NCBI GenBank assembly: GCA_003167555.1
Contig: PMSN01000025.1
Span: 62,001-126,000, forward strand
Source of the DNA: Spartobacteria bacterium
Lineage (GTDB): Bacteria > Verrucomicrobiota > Verrucomicrobiia > Chthoniobacterales > UBA10450
Length of the DNA stretch: 64,000 nucleotides
Direction of reading: 5' to 3'
A program made the position numbers and the translations under genes. Positions 32,445 to 40,754 of the stretch are shown here, one piece after another. Below the pieces are notes generated by a model. The model saw nothing but the letters and a program-made list of their open reading frames with translations. It was not told the origin of the DNA and did not search any database. The stretch's first letter is position 1, and every line of letters starts with the position of its first letter.

Positions 32445-33404
32445 GTGGCCAAAAATTTCAAAGACCTTTCGGAACAGGAAATCCTGGCGCTGGCAATTTC
32501 TTCCGAGGAAACGGACGCGCGGATTTACGCGGACTTCGCCGCGGGGTTGAAGGCTGATTACGCGGCCACCGCTCAAATCTTTACGGAAATGGAAGCGGAA
32601 GAGAACGAGCATCGCCGCGTCTTGATCGACGAATATCGCCGCCGTTTCGGAGACCACATCCCTCTGATCCGACGAGAAGACGTGAAGGGGTTCGTGCACC
32701 GCAAGCCGGTTTGGATGATCCGGCCGCTCGGAATCAAAACGGTTCGGCGCCAGGCCGAGATAATGGAGACGGAAACCCAGCGTTTCTACGAGAGCGCCGC
32801 CAGTAAAGTGAGCGACGCGTCAACGCGGAAGCTACTCGGTGACTTGGCCGAGGCGGAGCGAAAGCATGTGACCTTAGCTGACAATCTCCAAAAGGAACAC
32901 CTGACTCCGGAAGTTGAGGCCCAAGAAGAGAAAGCCCATCGCCGCTTGTTCGTTTTGCAAATCGTGCAGCCGGGGCTGGCGGGGCTGATGGACGGTTCGG
33001 TCTCAACGCTCGCGCCGGTCTTTGCCGCAGCCTTTGCGACCCAGAACAGTCACGACGCCTTCCTGGTTGGCCTCGCCGCCAGCGTCGGAGCAGGAATTTC
33101 AATGGGATTTGCTGAGGCCGCTTCTGATGACGGCAGCCTGACCGGCCGCGGCAAACCTCTGCTTCGTGGCATCGTCTGCGGGTTGATGACGACGGCCGGA
33201 GGCATTGGTCACACGTTGCCCTACTTGATTCCGCATTTTCGAACTGCTACCGCTGTCGCTGTCGCGGTCGTGGCAATTGAGCTTCTGCTCATCAGTTGGA
33301 TCCGAAACCGATATATGGACACGCCGTTTCTTCGCGCCGCTTTTCAAGTGATTGTGGGAGGAGCATTGGTGTTCCTGGTTGGGATCTGGATCGGAAGCTC
33401 GTAA
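32445..33404 (+). CDS. mbfA: Membrane-bound ferritin, erythrin-vacuolar iron transport (MbfA-like)
   Basis: The 319-aa product has an N-terminal ferritin-like/rubrerythrin di-iron domain ([44 protein letters not shown]; residues 10-150) and a C-terminal CCC1/VIT1-type membrane domain ([40 protein letters not shown]). In rhizobia MbfA exports iron and protects against peroxide and acid stress. The start is GTG with GGAGAG upstream. It lies 49 bp after the adaptor gene and probably belongs to the same transcription unit. Twenty-one bases after its stop the IS1-type element has inserted. Confidence 0.92.
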   Translation: MAKNFKDLSEQEILALAISSEETDARIYADFAAGLKADYAATAQIFTEMEAEENEHRRVLIDEYRRRFGDHIPLIRREDVKGFVHRKPVWMIRPLGIKTVRRQAEIMETETQRFYESAASKVSDASTRKLLGDLAEAERKHVTLADNLQKEHLTPEVEAQEEKAHRRLFVLQIVQPGLAGLMDGSVSTLAPVFAAAFATQNSHDAFLVGLAASVGAGISMGFAEAASDDGSLTGRGKPLLRGIVCGLMTTAGGIGHTLPYLIPHFRTATAVAVAVVAIELLLISWIRNRYMDTPFLRAAFQVIVGGALVFLVGIWIGSS

Positions 33405-33425
33405 CAGTTTGACCCCAAAAGAACT

Positions 33426-33445
33426 GGTAGTGGCTCAGTTTGAAA
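33426..33445 (+). repeat. Left terminal inverted repeat of the IS1-family element
   Basis: GGTAGTGGCTCAGTTTGAAA, directly preceded by the target duplication AAAGAACT. It lies next to the 3' end of the small membrane protein gene. Confidence 0.95.
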
Positions 33446-33446
33446 A

Positions 33447-33653
33447 CTAAGGCGGGGAAATCTCAACGCGCAGCGGTTCATCGATAGCGGCATCAATAAT
33501 CGGCTTTCGGAGCAAAATGGCTTGTTGGTCCTTTTCCAACTTGGCGTTTCGCAACTCGCCAATCGTCGGCGGCATTCGTCGCCAGATCACGAGCAAGGTC
33601 GCGAGGATTGCCACGAGCAGAATTGTGTTGAGCGCGTCTAGCAGGGATTTCAT
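33447..33653 (-). CDS. 68-aa membrane protein carried by the IS1-family element
   Basis: It has an N-terminal transmembrane helix (ALNTILLVAILATLLVIW), then a charged segment with ELRNAKLEKDQQ and a Pro-rich end. It lies 4 bp downstream of the transposase stop and runs to within two bases of the left inverted repeat, so it is inside the element and probably co-transcribed with the transposase. No family recognised; roles in transposition or as a toxin-like small membrane protein are both open. Confidence 0.55.
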   Translation of the reverse strand: MKSLLDALNTILLVAILATLLVIWRRMPPTIGELRNAKLEKDQQAILLRKPIIDAAIDEPLRVEISPP

Positions 33654-33657
33654 CCCA

Positions 33658-34482
33658 TCATGCTAGCAGATCGATCAATTCGTCCAGACTCCAGACATGA
33701 TCGGAGACGCCAGCTTCCATCGCAGGGGTGACGCGAAGCGATTGATGGATGCGGGCGAAATTGTAGTACATGTAATGCAGCGCCAGCATGTGCTCGTGAT
33801 TCTCGACCTTCTTTGAAAAGCCGTTTGTCAGGCGAGTAAACCGGCGCATAGACATCCGCATCGTGAGATTCTGCCGCTCGACGTAGCTCGTGGAAATGTG
33901 TTTGTGATCGGGCCTGCCGGTGATTACCGCCTTGCGAGCGCCCATGCAGATTGCGGGACTGTAGCGCGTCTCTGGCGACTCGTTCACGCTGCCATAAATC
34001 TTTTGGAGCATCGCGTAATCAATCTCCGTTCCGAATGCTCGTTCGGTCGCGTCCAAATAGGCTCTGTGGCCGTCCGTTGTCAGTTGAACGCGATTCGCCA
34101 GGCGGTCTTTCAGATCGGCGAGAAAATGATATGCGCAGCCTGCGTGACGTTGACCAACAAACCAGCAGGGAACGAGTTTCGAATCCGGGTCGAGTGCAAC
34201 CCACGTCCAAATGTCGCCCCACCCATGCGCCTTGCTCTCCGCCGTTGTGTTCTTTTCTTTGCAGCCGACGAATGACCAAATCTCGTCGCATTGAATGCGC
34301 TTGCACGGGAGATTGCGAAGGGCGTTATCCTGATAGACTGAACAAACCCCGCCAAGATCAACGAGCAGTTTGTCCACCGTGTTCCGAGAAACGCCCGTCA
34401 TTCGACTGATCGCGCGCATTGAATTTCCCTCGACCAAAGCCGCAACAATTCGCGTCCGTTGGTCTGTGCTCAGCTTGTTCAT
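33658..34482 (-). CDS. IS1-family transposase
   Basis: I use ATG 34482 (274 aa); the frame extends upstream, but the N-terminus MNKLSTDQRTRIVAALVEGN is a complete helix-turn-helix that recurs in IS1-like transposases. RIQCDEIWSFVGCKEKN carries the first catalytic Asp, TTDGHRAYLDA the second, and STSYVERQNLTMRMSMRRF the Glu. Unlike classical IS1 there is no frameshifting arrangement: the protein is a single frame. It ends LDELIDLLA. Confidence 0.92.
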   Translation of the reverse strand: MNKLSTDQRTRIVAALVEGNSMRAISRMTGVSRNTVDKLLVDLGGVCSVYQDNALRNLPCKRIQCDEIWSFVGCKEKNTTAESKAHGWGDIWTWVALDPDSKLVPCWFVGQRHAGCAYHFLADLKDRLANRVQLTTDGHRAYLDATERAFGTEIDYAMLQKIYGSVNESPETRYSPAICMGARKAVITGRPDHKHISTSYVERQNLTMRMSMRRFTRLTNGFSKKVENHEHMLALHYMYYNFARIHQSLRVTPAMEAGVSDHVWSLDELIDLLA

Positions 34483-34611
34483 GGATTCAAACTGAACGAT
34501 AATGCATGACCAGTCAAGAACTATTTGAGGCGATTTTCCTTGCGCTTCGAGCGGTGGCAGATAGGTTCGCGAACGACTTACCGAAGCCCTGAGTGGGGCT
34601 TCATCATTACT

Positions 34612-34646
34612 GGCGGCGAGGGAGCAATTCCTCGCCGCCATTTTTA
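34612..34646. terminator. Hairpin terminator between transposase and cargo genes
   Basis: GGCGGCGAGG and CCTCGCCGCC form a perfect 10-bp stem around an 8-nt loop, followed on the plus strand by ATTTTTAT; on the minus strand it directly follows the stop of the ImmA/IrrE gene. A second hairpin GAAGCCC/GGGCTTC lies at 34583-34601. Together they insulate the cargo from the transposase gene. Confidence 0.7.
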
Positions 34647-35759
34647 TACCACGGCGAACTCCACTGTTTTTAGATATTCTTTTCGGAACGTGCGGACATT
34701 CGCCCGAAGCGCCCGAATGAAGTCGTTTTCGCTGTATTCGAGATCGTGCTGATGGAAGTCGATAATGTCGTCAAGCAGTGTTGGCTGCTCTAGAGGCCAT
34801 TCAGAATCATAAGGCTCGACCTTGCGCCATCCGTGCTGGCTGATCTTAATCATCAACGCCTTGTAATAGGAGTTTCCCAGCGCCCCCAATTTTTTTGCCC
34901 AAAGCAGAATCCACTGCATTGAGACGCGCCATTTCAGTTTCAGATGCACCAACTTTTCCAAATTCAACGGAAACAGGGACGGTCTGATTTCCTGCTCAGG
35001 CATCATAAATTCAGAAGCGAACTCGGCCGCTTCGTCGTGCATGCTCCCGGTTGGCATTCGGTGCATGATGACATGCCCCAACTCGTGCGAGAGCGTGTTG
35101 CGCTGGCGCACGTAGGAAACGTCGCGATTAAGCAATATTACCGGAGTATCGTCGTCGCAATAGATCGTTAGGCCGTCCACCTTGGACGTCCCAAAGTCGA
35201 AAAACGAAACAACACAACCGGCGTCCTCTATGATTCTAACCAAGTCCTTTATCGGCCCTATCGGCAGATTCCAAAAATGGCGCAGATGTCGGGCGATCTC
35301 CCTTGCGCCGTCAGCAAAATCGTCAACTGACCAACTCGGTCGTTCCTTCTTATCGAGGTCCACTTTCCGCACGAGTTTACTGAGTTCCATCCGCTTGATG
35401 TTTATAAGCGCTTCCATGCGCTTGAAGATCCTTGCAGGAACGTTTGCGCGGCGGCGGAAGAATCCGTCGCCCAACGAGACTCTACCCCCAGGTTGCTCAA
35501 AAAAATCAATGGGATACCCTGACTCATCGGACAGTCGCTGTAATGCGGCTTCATCAACGAATACGGTCAGCCCATCTTCGAGCTTCGATAGCTTCGTTTG
35601 CGAAAGGCCCATTTGCTTGGCGCATTGCGCTTGCGTAAGGCCCGTTGCTAGCCGGGCCATCGCAACCATTTCGGGGTTAACTTTCTGTTGACCCGGTAGC
35701 GGGTGGGTTTCGCCGGGTGATTCTTCGGATTCTTGACGGTGGTGGCGTTTTTGGATCAT
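34644..35759 (-). CDS. XRE helix-turn-helix plus ImmA/IrrE zinc metallopeptidase
   Basis: The 371-aa product has an N-terminal XRE domain (LTQAQCAKQMGLSQTKLSKLEDG; about residues 38-60) and a C-terminal ImmA/IrrE peptidase with the zinc motif TLSHELGHVIMHR and the downstream glutamate in EAAEFASEFMMP. Proteins with this architecture act as antitoxins or anti-repressors and occur in two-gene toxin-antitoxin and phage-defence pairs such as RosmerTA. Its 5' end overlaps the upstream gene by 83 bp in another frame, so the two are surely expressed together. It is cargo of the IS1-family element. Confidence 0.85.
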   Translation of the reverse strand: MIQKRHHRQESEESPGETHPLPGQQKVNPEMVAMARLATGLTQAQCAKQMGLSQTKLSKLEDGLTVFVDEAALQRLSDESGYPIDFFEQPGGRVSLGDGFFRRRANVPARIFKRMEALINIKRMELSKLVRKVDLDKKERPSWSVDDFADGAREIARHLRHFWNLPIGPIKDLVRIIEDAGCVVSFFDFGTSKVDGLTIYCDDDTPVILLNRDVSYVRQRNTLSHELGHVIMHRMPTGSMHDEAAEFASEFMMPEQEIRPSLFPLNLEKLVHLKLKWRVSMQWILLWAKKLGALGNSYYKALMIKISQHGWRKVEPYDSEWPLEQPTLLDDIIDFHQHDLEYSENDFIRALRANVRTFRKEYLKTVEFAVV

Positions 35760-36279
35760 TAGGCAAAATGCTGATTATCGGTGGTTGCTGTTCATCCTCA
35801 TCATTCTTGTCCAACCGCTCTACCCATTCGGGCCGATGGTTGACGATACGTGTCATGAAAATTCCTTCGAGGCCGTGTCCTTCGCGTCCGACGTAACCCA
35901 CGCTTATCAGCGGGAGTGGAAACAACAATCCTGGCAGTCCGCCAATTTCCCCGAGCATGTCGAATTGGTCGGCCTGCGGCGTGGGGTAATTTGAAGTCAT
36001 AACCTTACCGTTAAACTTCTTGAACTGGACCAATATCTCCCCTCGAAAACTGAAAACGTTCCGATTGCCAACTTGGATCAGACGAAACTCTTTTTTGGGG
36101 AGCGTCTCCGATGCGGCCCGAATCATGTGATCGTACCGCAGGTTTGATTGTGTTCGTTTGGAATGAACCTCGGCTGTATCGCTGTATAAGCGATGGTGAG
36201 ATTCAAGTCCCTTCCGGACTGCCTTCTCAAAGTGAGGAAAGTAGCCCCCGATGCGTTTGATAATTTCTGACTTACTCAT
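35677..36279 (-). CDS. Partner of the ImmA/IrrE protein, unknown function
   Basis: I use ATG 36279 (200 aa, MSKSEIIKRIGGYFPHFE); a start 18 bases earlier is possible. The middle has a beta-rich segment (RLIQVGNRNVFSFRGEILVQFKKFN, split by turns) and SNYPTPQADQFD; the end is acidic then Pro/Arg-rich. I do not recognise a family. Overlap with an XRE-ImmA/IrrE gene suggests it is the toxin or effector of a two-gene module. A start at 36279 is close to the small basic protein gene, which lies upstream on the same strand. Confidence 0.7.
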   Translation of the reverse strand: MSKSEIIKRIGGYFPHFEKAVRKGLESHHRLYSDTAEVHSKRTQSNLRYDHMIRAASETLPKKEFRLIQVGNRNVFSFRGEILVQFKKFNGKVMTSNYPTPQADQFDMLGEIGGLPGLLFPLPLISVGYVGREGHGLEGIFMTRIVNHRPEWVERLDKNDEDEQQPPIISILPNDPKTPPPSRIRRITRRNPPATGSTES

Positions 36280-36335
36280 TACGCAAGAGCTTTTCACACC
36301 CGCCAGTAACTTTCAAGACAAATTTTATTCAGATT

Positions 36336-36605
36336 TTATTCAGCTCGCTTCCACCTCGCGCGAGCCGCTTTACGCGCGATGGCCCTTCGTTTACGGGGAC
36401 TCAACTTAGCCGCTCTCGCCTTTCCGCCCTTGAGTCCGCCTAAACGTCCGAGCAGGACGGCGGCCGGATTTTTTTCTTTCTCTGGCTTGGCGGTAGTGTC
36501 TCGTTTTGAATTGCCGGTAATGTCCGGCTCAGGTTGCCCCGTAGAGAGCGCCACGATGCGCGCCGCTAAAGAATTGCTGTCGCGTGGCAACTTCCGTTTC
36601 TGCAT
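36336..36605 (-). CDS. 89-aa basic protein with GG-K-GG-KARA motif
   Basis: The C-terminal half is strongly basic: LGRLGGLKGGKARAAKLSP followed by an Arg/Ala helix ending AARARWKRAE. I recall this motif from conserved small proteins in diverse bacteria, often near mobile genes, but its biochemical role is not established to my knowledge; nucleic-acid binding is plausible from charge. It is the first cargo gene at the right end of the element, 41 bp inside the inverted repeat. Confidence 0.65.
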   Translation of the reverse strand: MQKRKLPRDSNSLAARIVALSTGQPEPDITGNSKRDTTAKPEKEKNPAAVLLGRLGGLKGGKARAAKLSPRKRRAIARKAARARWKRAE

Positions 36606-36646
36606 GTGGACAACATGCTTGAGCGCTTCGAGCTTCGCGAGCTAAA

Positions 36647-36666
36647 TTTCAAACTGAGCCACTACC
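36647..36666 (-). repeat. Right terminal inverted repeat of the IS1-family element
   Basis: Reverse complement of GGTAGTGGCTCAGTTTGAAA, a perfect match to the left end, followed by the target duplication AAAGAACT at 36667-36674. Confidence 0.95.
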
Positions 36667-36719
36667 AAAGAACTCGACGCATCGCCTGAATAACATTAGG
36701 AAAATAGATTGGGTATCGA

Positions 36720-39263
36720 ATGGATAGCACCGATACGCATTCGCAGGATCTGCCGGACCCGGGGCACTCGGGTGACCCCAGGCACGAACCGCGGCTCGAC
36801 ACGGTGGCCCAAAAGCCGGGGAATATGGGCCGCGGAGCGCCCGCGAGCGGACCGGCGGTTGATGCGCATCGCGACAACGTGACTTCCACTCCTGGCGCAC
36901 AACCACCTGAGGAAACGAAAGGGCCTTCCTTGCGTGAGCCGCATCGCGTCGCGGCGGGAATGAGCGCGCTGACGCAAAGCATTAAATTCACTCTTCGCGA
37001 GACTGGTTTCACGCGCGGCCTCGGCGCCTGGTTGAAGGTGAACAAGAAGGATGGGTTCGATTGCCAGAGCTGCGCCTGGCCGAGCCCGGACGATCACCGG
37101 CACGTGTTCGAATTCTGCGAGAACGGAGTAAAGGCGTTGAGCAGTGAGGCGACGCGAAAGCACATCGGCCCGGAATTCTTTCGGGAACATTCGATCGCCG
37201 ATATAAGCAAGCAGAGCGATTACTGGCTGGAGCTGCAAGGCCGGCTCATTCATCCCATGGTGAAGTGGTCAGGCGCCACCCATTACGAACCGATCACCTG
37301 GGAGGAAGCGTTCCAGCTTATGGCGCGTGAGTTAAACGCGCTGCCGACGCCGAACGCCGCAGCCTTTTATACCAGCGGCCGCGCCAGCAACGAAGCTGCC
37401 TTTTGTTATCAACTTTTCGCGCGGCAATTCGGCACGAACAATCTGCCGGATTGCTCGAACATGTGCCATGAATCGAGCGGCGCCGCGCTCAACGAAGCCA
37501 TCGGCATCGGCAAGGGCTGCGTGACCCTGGAAGACTTCGAGCACGCGGACGGCATTTTCATCATCGGACAGAATCCAGGGACTAATCACCCGCGCATGAT
37601 GACCGTCCTTGAGCGGGCGAAACACAACGGCGCAACCATCGTGGCGCTCAATCCCATGCCGGAGCCTGGACTCATGCAGGTGGTGAATCCGAATCCGCAG
37701 GAATACCTCTACCGCCATCTGCTGCAGTTTCCGATCAAGATGCTGTTCGATGTCGGCACGCCGATCACAGATCTCTGGTTGCCGGTCCGCCTCAACGGAG
37801 ACATGGCGGCGTTGCGCGGGATCATGAAGGAGATGCTGGCCGAGGAAGAGAAACGGCCCGGCACAGTTTTCGATCGCGAATTCATCGCGAACGACACTGA
37901 TGGCAGCGAAGCATTTCTCGAACACCTTCGCGCTACGAGTTGGGAAGTGATCCTTCGCGGCAGCGGCTTAACGCGGGAACAAATCCGCGCCGCGGCCGAG
38001 ATCGCGATGAAGTGCAAGCGCATCATCTGTTGCTGGGCGATGGGCCTGACCCAGCACAAGAACGCGGTCGCCACCATTCAAGAGGTGATGAATTTTCTGT
38101 TGCTCGGCGGCCACATCGGCCGGCCGGGCGCCGGACCTTGCCCGGTGCGCGGGCATTCCAACGTGCAAGGCGATCGCACCATGGGCATTTGGGAACGCAT
38201 GAACGACCACTTCATGGCGCAACTCGGGCGCGAGTTCGCTTTTACGCCTCCGATGGACCATGGGACCGACACGGTCGAGACAATCAAAGCCATGCGGGAG
38301 GGGAAGATCCGATTCTTTCTCGGGCTTGGCGGAAACTTTCTTGCCGCCACGCCGGACACCGAATACACCGCCAAGGCCCTCCAGAATTGTCGCCTCACCG
38401 CGCAGATTTCCACCAAGCTCAATCGCGGCCATCTCATCACCGGCGAGATCGCGCTGATCCTGCCGTGCCTCGGCCGTTCCGAAATTGATCGCCAGGAAAC
38501 CGGCGATCAATTCGTCACGGTGGAAGACTCAATGGGTATTATCAATTCTTCCCGCGGCCATCTCAAACCGGCGAGCAAAGACCTGCGGAGCGAACCGGCG
38601 ATCATCGCCGGGTTGGCGGAGGCGACTCTGGGCGCGCGGACGACAGCGGATTGGAAAGGTCTCGTGGCTAACTACGACCGCATCCGCGATCACATTGAGC
38701 ATGTCATCGACGGCTTCGAGAGCTTCAACGAACGGATTCGCGAGGATGTGTTCTACCTTCCGAATGAAGCGCGCGATAAAAGGAAGTTCAATAACGGCAT
38801 CGGCAAAGCCAAATTCATCATCTCCGAGATCGATCCGCACGAATTGCGGCCAGGCGAATTCTTGATGACGACCGTCCGCAGCCACGATCAATTCAACACC
38901 ACCATCTACGGCCTCGACGATCGTTACCGCGGCGTTTACAACGGCCGCCGGGTTATTTTCATGAACGCGGAGGACGTGAGCGAAAGCGGCCTTCAGCAAG
39001 GACAATTCGTTGACCTAACGAGTCATTACAAAGAGGAGACACGAGTCGCCAGACACTTCATGGTCGCTCCGTTTAACATTCCCCGTGGTTGCACCGCGAC
39101 CTATTTCCCAGAGGCGAACGTGCTCGTGTCGATTAACAGCACGGCGGACCGAAGTAACACTCCTGTCAGCAAAAGTGTGGTCATAACCATCGCGCCTACC
39201 GTGGACACCGCCGAAGCGGTCGCCGAGCTGCGGCGGGATATCAGCGAAGCAGCACGACGCTAG
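36720..39263 (+). CDS. Molybdopterin oxidoreductase, formate dehydrogenase alpha-like (FdhF/YdeP type)
   Basis: The 847-aa product has a Pro/Asp-rich N-terminal tail of about 75 residues, then FDCQSCAWPSPD (Cys115, Cys118) and FCENGVKAL (Cys133), the molybdopterin segments AFYTSGRASNEAAF and FIIGQNPGTNHPRM, and DCSNMCHESSGAA, in which Cys249 sits where formate dehydrogenase H has its Mo-ligating selenocysteine. The C-terminal dinucleotide domain follows (TTVRSHDQFNTTIYG). It matches the FdhF/YdeP branch, whose substrate is often unproven. Only 45 bp separate it from the inserted element, which has probably cut it off from its former promoter behind mbfA. Confidence 0.88.
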   Translation: MDSTDTHSQDLPDPGHSGDPRHEPRLDTVAQKPGNMGRGAPASGPAVDAHRDNVTSTPGAQPPEETKGPSLREPHRVAAGMSALTQSIKFTLRETGFTRGLGAWLKVNKKDGFDCQSCAWPSPDDHRHVFEFCENGVKALSSEATRKHIGPEFFREHSIADISKQSDYWLELQGRLIHPMVKWSGATHYEPITWEEAFQLMARELNALPTPNAAAFYTSGRASNEAAFCYQLFARQFGTNNLPDCSNMCHESSGAALNEAIGIGKGCVTLEDFEHADGIFIIGQNPGTNHPRMMTVLERAKHNGATIVALNPMPEPGLMQVVNPNPQEYLYRHLLQFPIKMLFDVGTPITDLWLPVRLNGDMAALRGIMKEMLAEEEKRPGTVFDREFIANDTDGSEAFLEHLRATSWEVILRGSGLTREQIRAAAEIAMKCKRIICCWAMGLTQHKNAVATIQEVMNFLLLGGHIGRPGAGPCPVRGHSNVQGDRTMGIWERMNDHFMAQLGREFAFTPPMDHGTDTVETIKAMREGKIRFFLGLGGNFLAATPDTEYTAKALQNCRLTAQISTKLNRGHLITGEIALILPCLGRSEIDRQETGDQFVTVEDSMGIINSSRGHLKPASKDLRSEPAIIAGLAEATLGARTTADWKGLVANYDRIRDHIEHVIDGFESFNERIREDVFYLPNEARDKRKFNNGIGKAKFIISEIDPHELRPGEFLMTTVRSHDQFNTTIYGLDDRYRGVYNGRRVIFMNAEDVSESGLQQGQFVDLTSHYKEETRVARHFMVAPFNIPRGCTATYFPEANVLVSINSTADRSNTPVSKSVVITIAPTVDTAEAVAELRRDISEAARR

Positions 39264-39733
39264 CGTCGCGTAAAACTGAAGACGAGAATCTGGGCGTGGC
39301 GCGGCTCCCATCGGTGAAAGTCGACGCGGAACCGCCCGACCTTTTCGGCACGGACATCGTGTCCGGAATTGATGAGCCCAAAGAGCTTTTGTGTTTCTGT
39401 TTGGGCAAAGAAGGGTGCATCCAAAAATTCAGTTACCCAATTCATTTCGTGCGCATCCGTCAGGTAAAAGGTGACCTGCATGTCGGCATCGGAATTCTCC
39501 ACGATGATCAGGCAATAGTTGTAGTTGTTCGCGTTCTTGAATTCGCCTTCGAAGAAAACGGTGCAGCGCTTTTGCACTTCGATTGGCCGGAACCGCGCCT
39601 CTTTGAAGAACGAAACCACGTTCGCATAGGTAAGCGGTTTGTTCGCCGCCGTGTCCGGCTTGCGCTTTGGAGCTTCGGCCGCAATCGCACTGCAGGCCAT
39701 CGCGCCCAGCATGATGAGGGCCCAGGTTTTCAT
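39260..39733 (-). CDS. Small secreted protein of unknown function
   Basis: The ATG at 39733 (157 aa) gives a clean Sec signal (MKTWALIMLGAMACSAIAAEA); the longer frame would overlap the stress protein gene. The mature protein contains LTYANVVSFFKEARFRPIEV, CTVFFEGEF, YNYCLIIVENSD and HRWEPRHAQILVFSF, a mixed alpha/beta fold with two cysteines. No family recognised. It ends 4 bp inside the convergent oxidoreductase gene and starts 1 bp after the universal stress protein gene stop, so it is probably co-transcribed with the latter. Confidence 0.65.
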   Translation of the reverse strand: MKTWALIMLGAMACSAIAAEAPKRKPDTAANKPLTYANVVSFFKEARFRPIEVQKRCTVFFEGEFKNANNYNYCLIIVENSDADMQVTFYLTDAHEMNWVTEFLDAPFFAQTETQKLFGLINSGHDVRAEKVGRFRVDFHRWEPRHAQILVFSFTRR

Positions 39734-39734
39734 A

Positions 39735-40754
39735 TTAGTTCTCCCTTTGTGAAATGAGCGCCGGCCGTTCGTGGCTCGGCACCACCAGGACCGGGCACGA
39801 CGCATGGCGCACCACGTATTCCGCGGTGCTACCGACGAGGATGTGCTTGAAGCCGGTTGTGCCGTGGGTGGAAGTCACGATCACGTCCGCATGGTGCTGG
39901 ATCGCTTGCGCGCAGATTTGCTGGCCCGCGTGCCCGATTTGCAGCGACGGCTCTACTTCGATTCCATTCCAGTCCGTCTTTGCAATCAGTTCGCGCATTT
40001 GCTTTCGCGACGCCTGCTCGGCTTGCTGCATCAGGAGCGGAAGGTCGTAGCGCGCGTATTCGTCGCTCGTGATGAAATATTGCAGAGCGACTGAGTTGAG
40101 CAGGACGAGCTTCGATCCAAACTGTCTGGCCAACGCCTTCGCGTACTCCAGGCCTTTCATCGAGCAGTCGGAGAAATCGATCGGCACGAGGATTTTTCCG
40201 AAGCCCACCGCGCGCTTGATCATTTTTCCATTGTTGCCCACGGGGCGCACGATCAGGACCGGACACGGCGAATACCGCACCACGCGCTCAACCGTGCTGC
40301 CGAGCAGGAGATGTTTCAGGCCGGTGTTCCCGCGAGTGGACATCACGATCAAATTGATAGCGCGCTCGCGAGCAAGCCGGCAGATTTCTTCAAACGCGCG
40401 GCCCTTGACGGCGTGGATATTTTCCCGGCGCAATGGGACCGAATATTTGTTGGCCACGTCTTTGAGATGACGCCGCACGCGCCGGCCGATTTCCAGCTCC
40501 GGCACCACGAGCGGCAGGGCCATCATGCTGGAGAGCGGATAATCCGGCTCGAAGACATGCATCAGGTGAAGCTCCGCGCCGAGCTGCTTGAGCAAGGGCA
40601 GGGCGCACTCGATTGCTTCCAGTGATCGCTTGGAAAAATCGATCGGCACAAGCACGTTGCTGATTTTGACGCGGGCCGGTTTTGAAACCGCCCGCCGAGT
40701 GCGGCCTGAAATTCGCCGGTTCCGCCGCGTTCTTGGAAGAGTTGCCGTTTTCAT
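39735..40754 (-). CDS. Universal stress protein with two tandem UspA domains
   Basis: The 339-aa product begins with a basic tail and has two Usp folds. Domain 1 runs from VLVPIDFSKRSLEAIECA to GNTGLKHLLLGSTVERVVRYSPCPVLIV; domain 2 from ILVPIDFSDCSMKGLEYA to GTTGFKHILVGSTAEYVVRHASCPVLVV. Both carry the G-x2-G-x9-G-[S/T] ATP-binding pattern. Tandem Usp proteins typically form intramolecular dimers and support survival under energy or oxidative stress. Confidence 0.93.
   Translation of the reverse strand: MKTATLPRTRRNRRISGRTRRAVSKPARVKISNVLVPIDFSKRSLEAIECALPLLKQLGAELHLMHVFEPDYPLSSMMALPLVVPELEIGRRVRRHLKDVANKYSVPLRRENIHAVKGRAFEEICRLARERAINLIVMSTRGNTGLKHLLLGSTVERVVRYSPCPVLIVRPVGNNGKMIKRAVGFGKILVPIDFSDCSMKGLEYAKALARQFGSKLVLLNSVALQYFITSDEYARYDLPLLMQQAEQASRKQMRELIAKTDWNGIEVEPSLQIGHAGQQICAQAIQHHADVIVTSTHGTTGFKHILVGSTAEYVVRHASCPVLVVPSHERPALISQREN

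Larger units (their letters stand above)
33426..36666. mobile_element. IS1-family element with cargo (3241 bp)
   Basis: Bounded by perfect 20-bp inverted repeats GGTAGTGGCTCAGTTTGAAA at both ends and flanked by an 8-bp direct duplication AAAGAACT (33418-33425 and 36667-36674). It encodes an IS1-type transposase and four further genes, all on the minus strand: a small membrane protein, an XRE-ImmA/IrrE protein, its overlapping partner, and a small basic protein. IS1 elements are usually under 1 kb, so this is a cargo-bearing (transposon-like) derivative. The perfect repeats and duplication indicate a fairly recent insertion. Confidence 0.93.

Noticed and set aside
33426-36666. Two separate nested IS elements instead of one cargo-bearing element
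   Set aside because: Only one transposase gene and one pair of matching inverted repeats with one target duplication are visible.
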